From contig NC_079233.1 in assembly GCF_028502605.1 (NCBI RefSeq), positions 1,488,001 to 1,552,000 of the forward strand: a stretch of 64,000 nt of DNA, read 5' to 3'. The notes below the pieces were generated by a model. It made no database searches. It was not told where the DNA came from and saw nothing but the letters and a program-made list of their open reading frames with translations. Shown one piece after another: positions 62,673 to 64,000 of this stretch. Source of the DNA: Trichoderma breve. Taxonomy: Eukaryota; Ascomycota; Sordariomycetes; Hypocreales; Hypocreaceae. Position 1 is the stretch's first letter. Each line of letters opens with the position of its first letter. The position numbers were made by a program, and so were the translations under genes.

Positions 62673-64000
62673 GATGACTTGGGGATTCTGCAATGCTTGG
62701 AATAAAATCGATATGTATAAGACGTTGACTATGTAAAAAGAAGAGTCAGTTCGTAAAAGTAACAGAGTGAGGGACAAGGACATAGGCAGGGCCGTCAACT
62801 CTTTAAATACAAGACTCACAGGCAAAATACTTCAATACTTCGGCGCACGAACCGCAATCTTTACGAGAGAAATTCCAATAATAGTATAATATATAATCAA
62901 CTTTGCAGATAAACCCTGGTATCGTTCTGTTGATTCGCCCATTTGCTGCTTTTATCTACATCAAAGATATGCGGGACAGCGAGATCTTCCGCACTGCAGC
63001 GGCCACTTGGTTTGGGCACGCAAGCGGTTCGTAAAATACAGAGACCGCAAATTGAATATACACAGACATGAAGAGAATACGCTCACCATTCTAGATGAGT
63101 TTATTATGGCGGGTATGTGCGGATTGTCTGTTTCTGTACGCTGATCTTTTCTCGATTCCAGTACCCTCCGCAAACTCGGCCCGCTATGGGTCCATCGTCA
63201 ATCATATGAACCGGCCGGAGACTAAAAGAGACATGAAAAACTTTAAGTTTGTTGATTTCAATGTAACAAGGATTTCATTGAAGATTTTTCAAAGCGGCGC
63301 GGCTTATTTCTTGCCCTATAATCCTCCAATTCATGAGGGCTACTTCGAATGATCATGGACATGTAAGATGGGAACATGCTGCATCCCATCATTGCCAATA
63401 GGGTCGTCATTAAACCAGCCTCGTATTCAAAACAAAAACCCACTCCTGCTGTGATAATACTGCGTAGAAAGTGCGAAGGAAGCCTTGAAGAGACGTCCTT
63501 CCATTGGCTCGATCCTTCTGGGCGAGTTACATGCCCGAGCCACCTCGGCCCGCCTTCTCCAAATCTCCGAGATAGTGTTGCATCGCATCAGAATCTGACA
63601 GCAGGACGATACGACGCCGGACAATCTGAGCTTGTTCGACACTCGACGCGTCATTCTAATGCTGTACGGAATATCCAACCCATCCGATACATACAAGTTG
63701 CGGCAATTTAAATGTGGCTTACCACAAAATATCTTTTTTGTAAGCCGTCAACAACCTTTTCACGTGAAAAAAAGAGATATACGGCGATATATAATGTTTC
63801 AAGTTATAAAACAAGAATGATAACTCAGTAACACAAGTTGGCTATGTAGCATCTTGTGTACCAAGTTTATATTTACCCAGTACCTCAGTGATAGGATCAG
63901 ATATTGGGGAAATATATCTATAGTAGCCGGTACCAAAAGGAAGTCATCATAATAGAGAAAGTAGCAATAGTAGGAGGAAGTGGAGGCATTTATGAGATCT
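62673..64000. other. Right-end spacer
   Basis: 1.3 kb of AT-rich sequence from the NmrA-like start to the window edge. No supportable gene; short frames at 63,095-63,820 lack domains. Confidence 0.5.

Noticed and set aside
62673..62825. 51-residue extension of the NmrA-like protein
   Set aside because: It puts a hydrophobic stretch before the Rossmann strand, which is normally at the very N-terminus.

Overview
The window looks like nuclear chromosomal DNA of a filamentous ascomycete. The protein set is typical of Sordariomycetes, probably Hypocreales (Trichoderma-like); that placement is inferred from gene content only. Evidence seen directly: 20 protein genes with 42 short spliceosomal introns (mostly 50-85 bases), fungal-only families (Zn2Cys6 factor with a fungal-specific domain, Ppo fatty-acid dioxygenase, NoxA-type NADPH oxidase, NACHT-ankyrin protein), long non-coding spacers, and one intron-containing nuclear tRNA. 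No operons, CRISPR arrays, insertion sequences or transposon ORFs were found. Exon joins were worked out by hand from splice sites, reading-frame phase and family conservation.

Left part (0-31 kb), mixed accessory and core. A small secreted Ser-rich protein (107-430) is followed by a 1,914-residue NLR-like protein (2441-8456: alpha/beta-hydrolase-like domain, NACHT, ankyrin repeats, ZZ finger). Next come a Dal5-type MFS transporter (8772-10572), a Ser/Thr-rich Mid2-like surface sensor (12340-13755), NADPH oxidase Nox1/NoxA (16696-18569), the ubiquitin-conjugating enzyme Ubc4/5 (21024-22056), a mitochondrial glutaryl-CoA-type acyl-CoA dehydrogenase (23520-24884), an unrecognised basic protein (25760-26492), a Zn2Cys6 regulator (26816-28285) and a DHA1 MFS exporter (28813-30473). 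The last two form a possible regulator-transporter pair.

Middle part (31-53 kb), mostly core genes. The PI4P 5-kinase Mss4 (33908-36911) converges on a Ppo-type oxylipin dioxygenase (38389-41894), with a tRNA-Ala(AGC) gene between them (37857-37957). After a 3 kb spacer comes a group: AMSH deubiquitinase (44974-46701), prefoldin subunit 6 (47180-47768) and the ESCRT ATPase Vps4 (48234-49661). Prefoldin 6 and Vps4 share a 465-base divergent promoter. AMSH and Vps4 both act on endosomal sorting. An Mtf1-like mitochondrial methyltransferase-fold protein (50415-52278) and an 80-residue hydrophilic stress-type protein (52493-52892) follow.

Right part (54-64 kb). A four-helix MARVEL-like membrane protein (54176-54823), a CmcJ/AsaB-type oxidoreductase (56858-57869), a Mup1-type methionine permease (58702-60492) and an NmrA-like NAD(P)-binding protein (61719-62672) lie in increasingly AT-rich spacer. 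The most notable features are the NLR protein with a glycine where a hydrolase would have its serine, the Ppo protein whose P450 half lacks the heme cysteine, and a GC-AG intron that splits the zinc cluster of the regulator.
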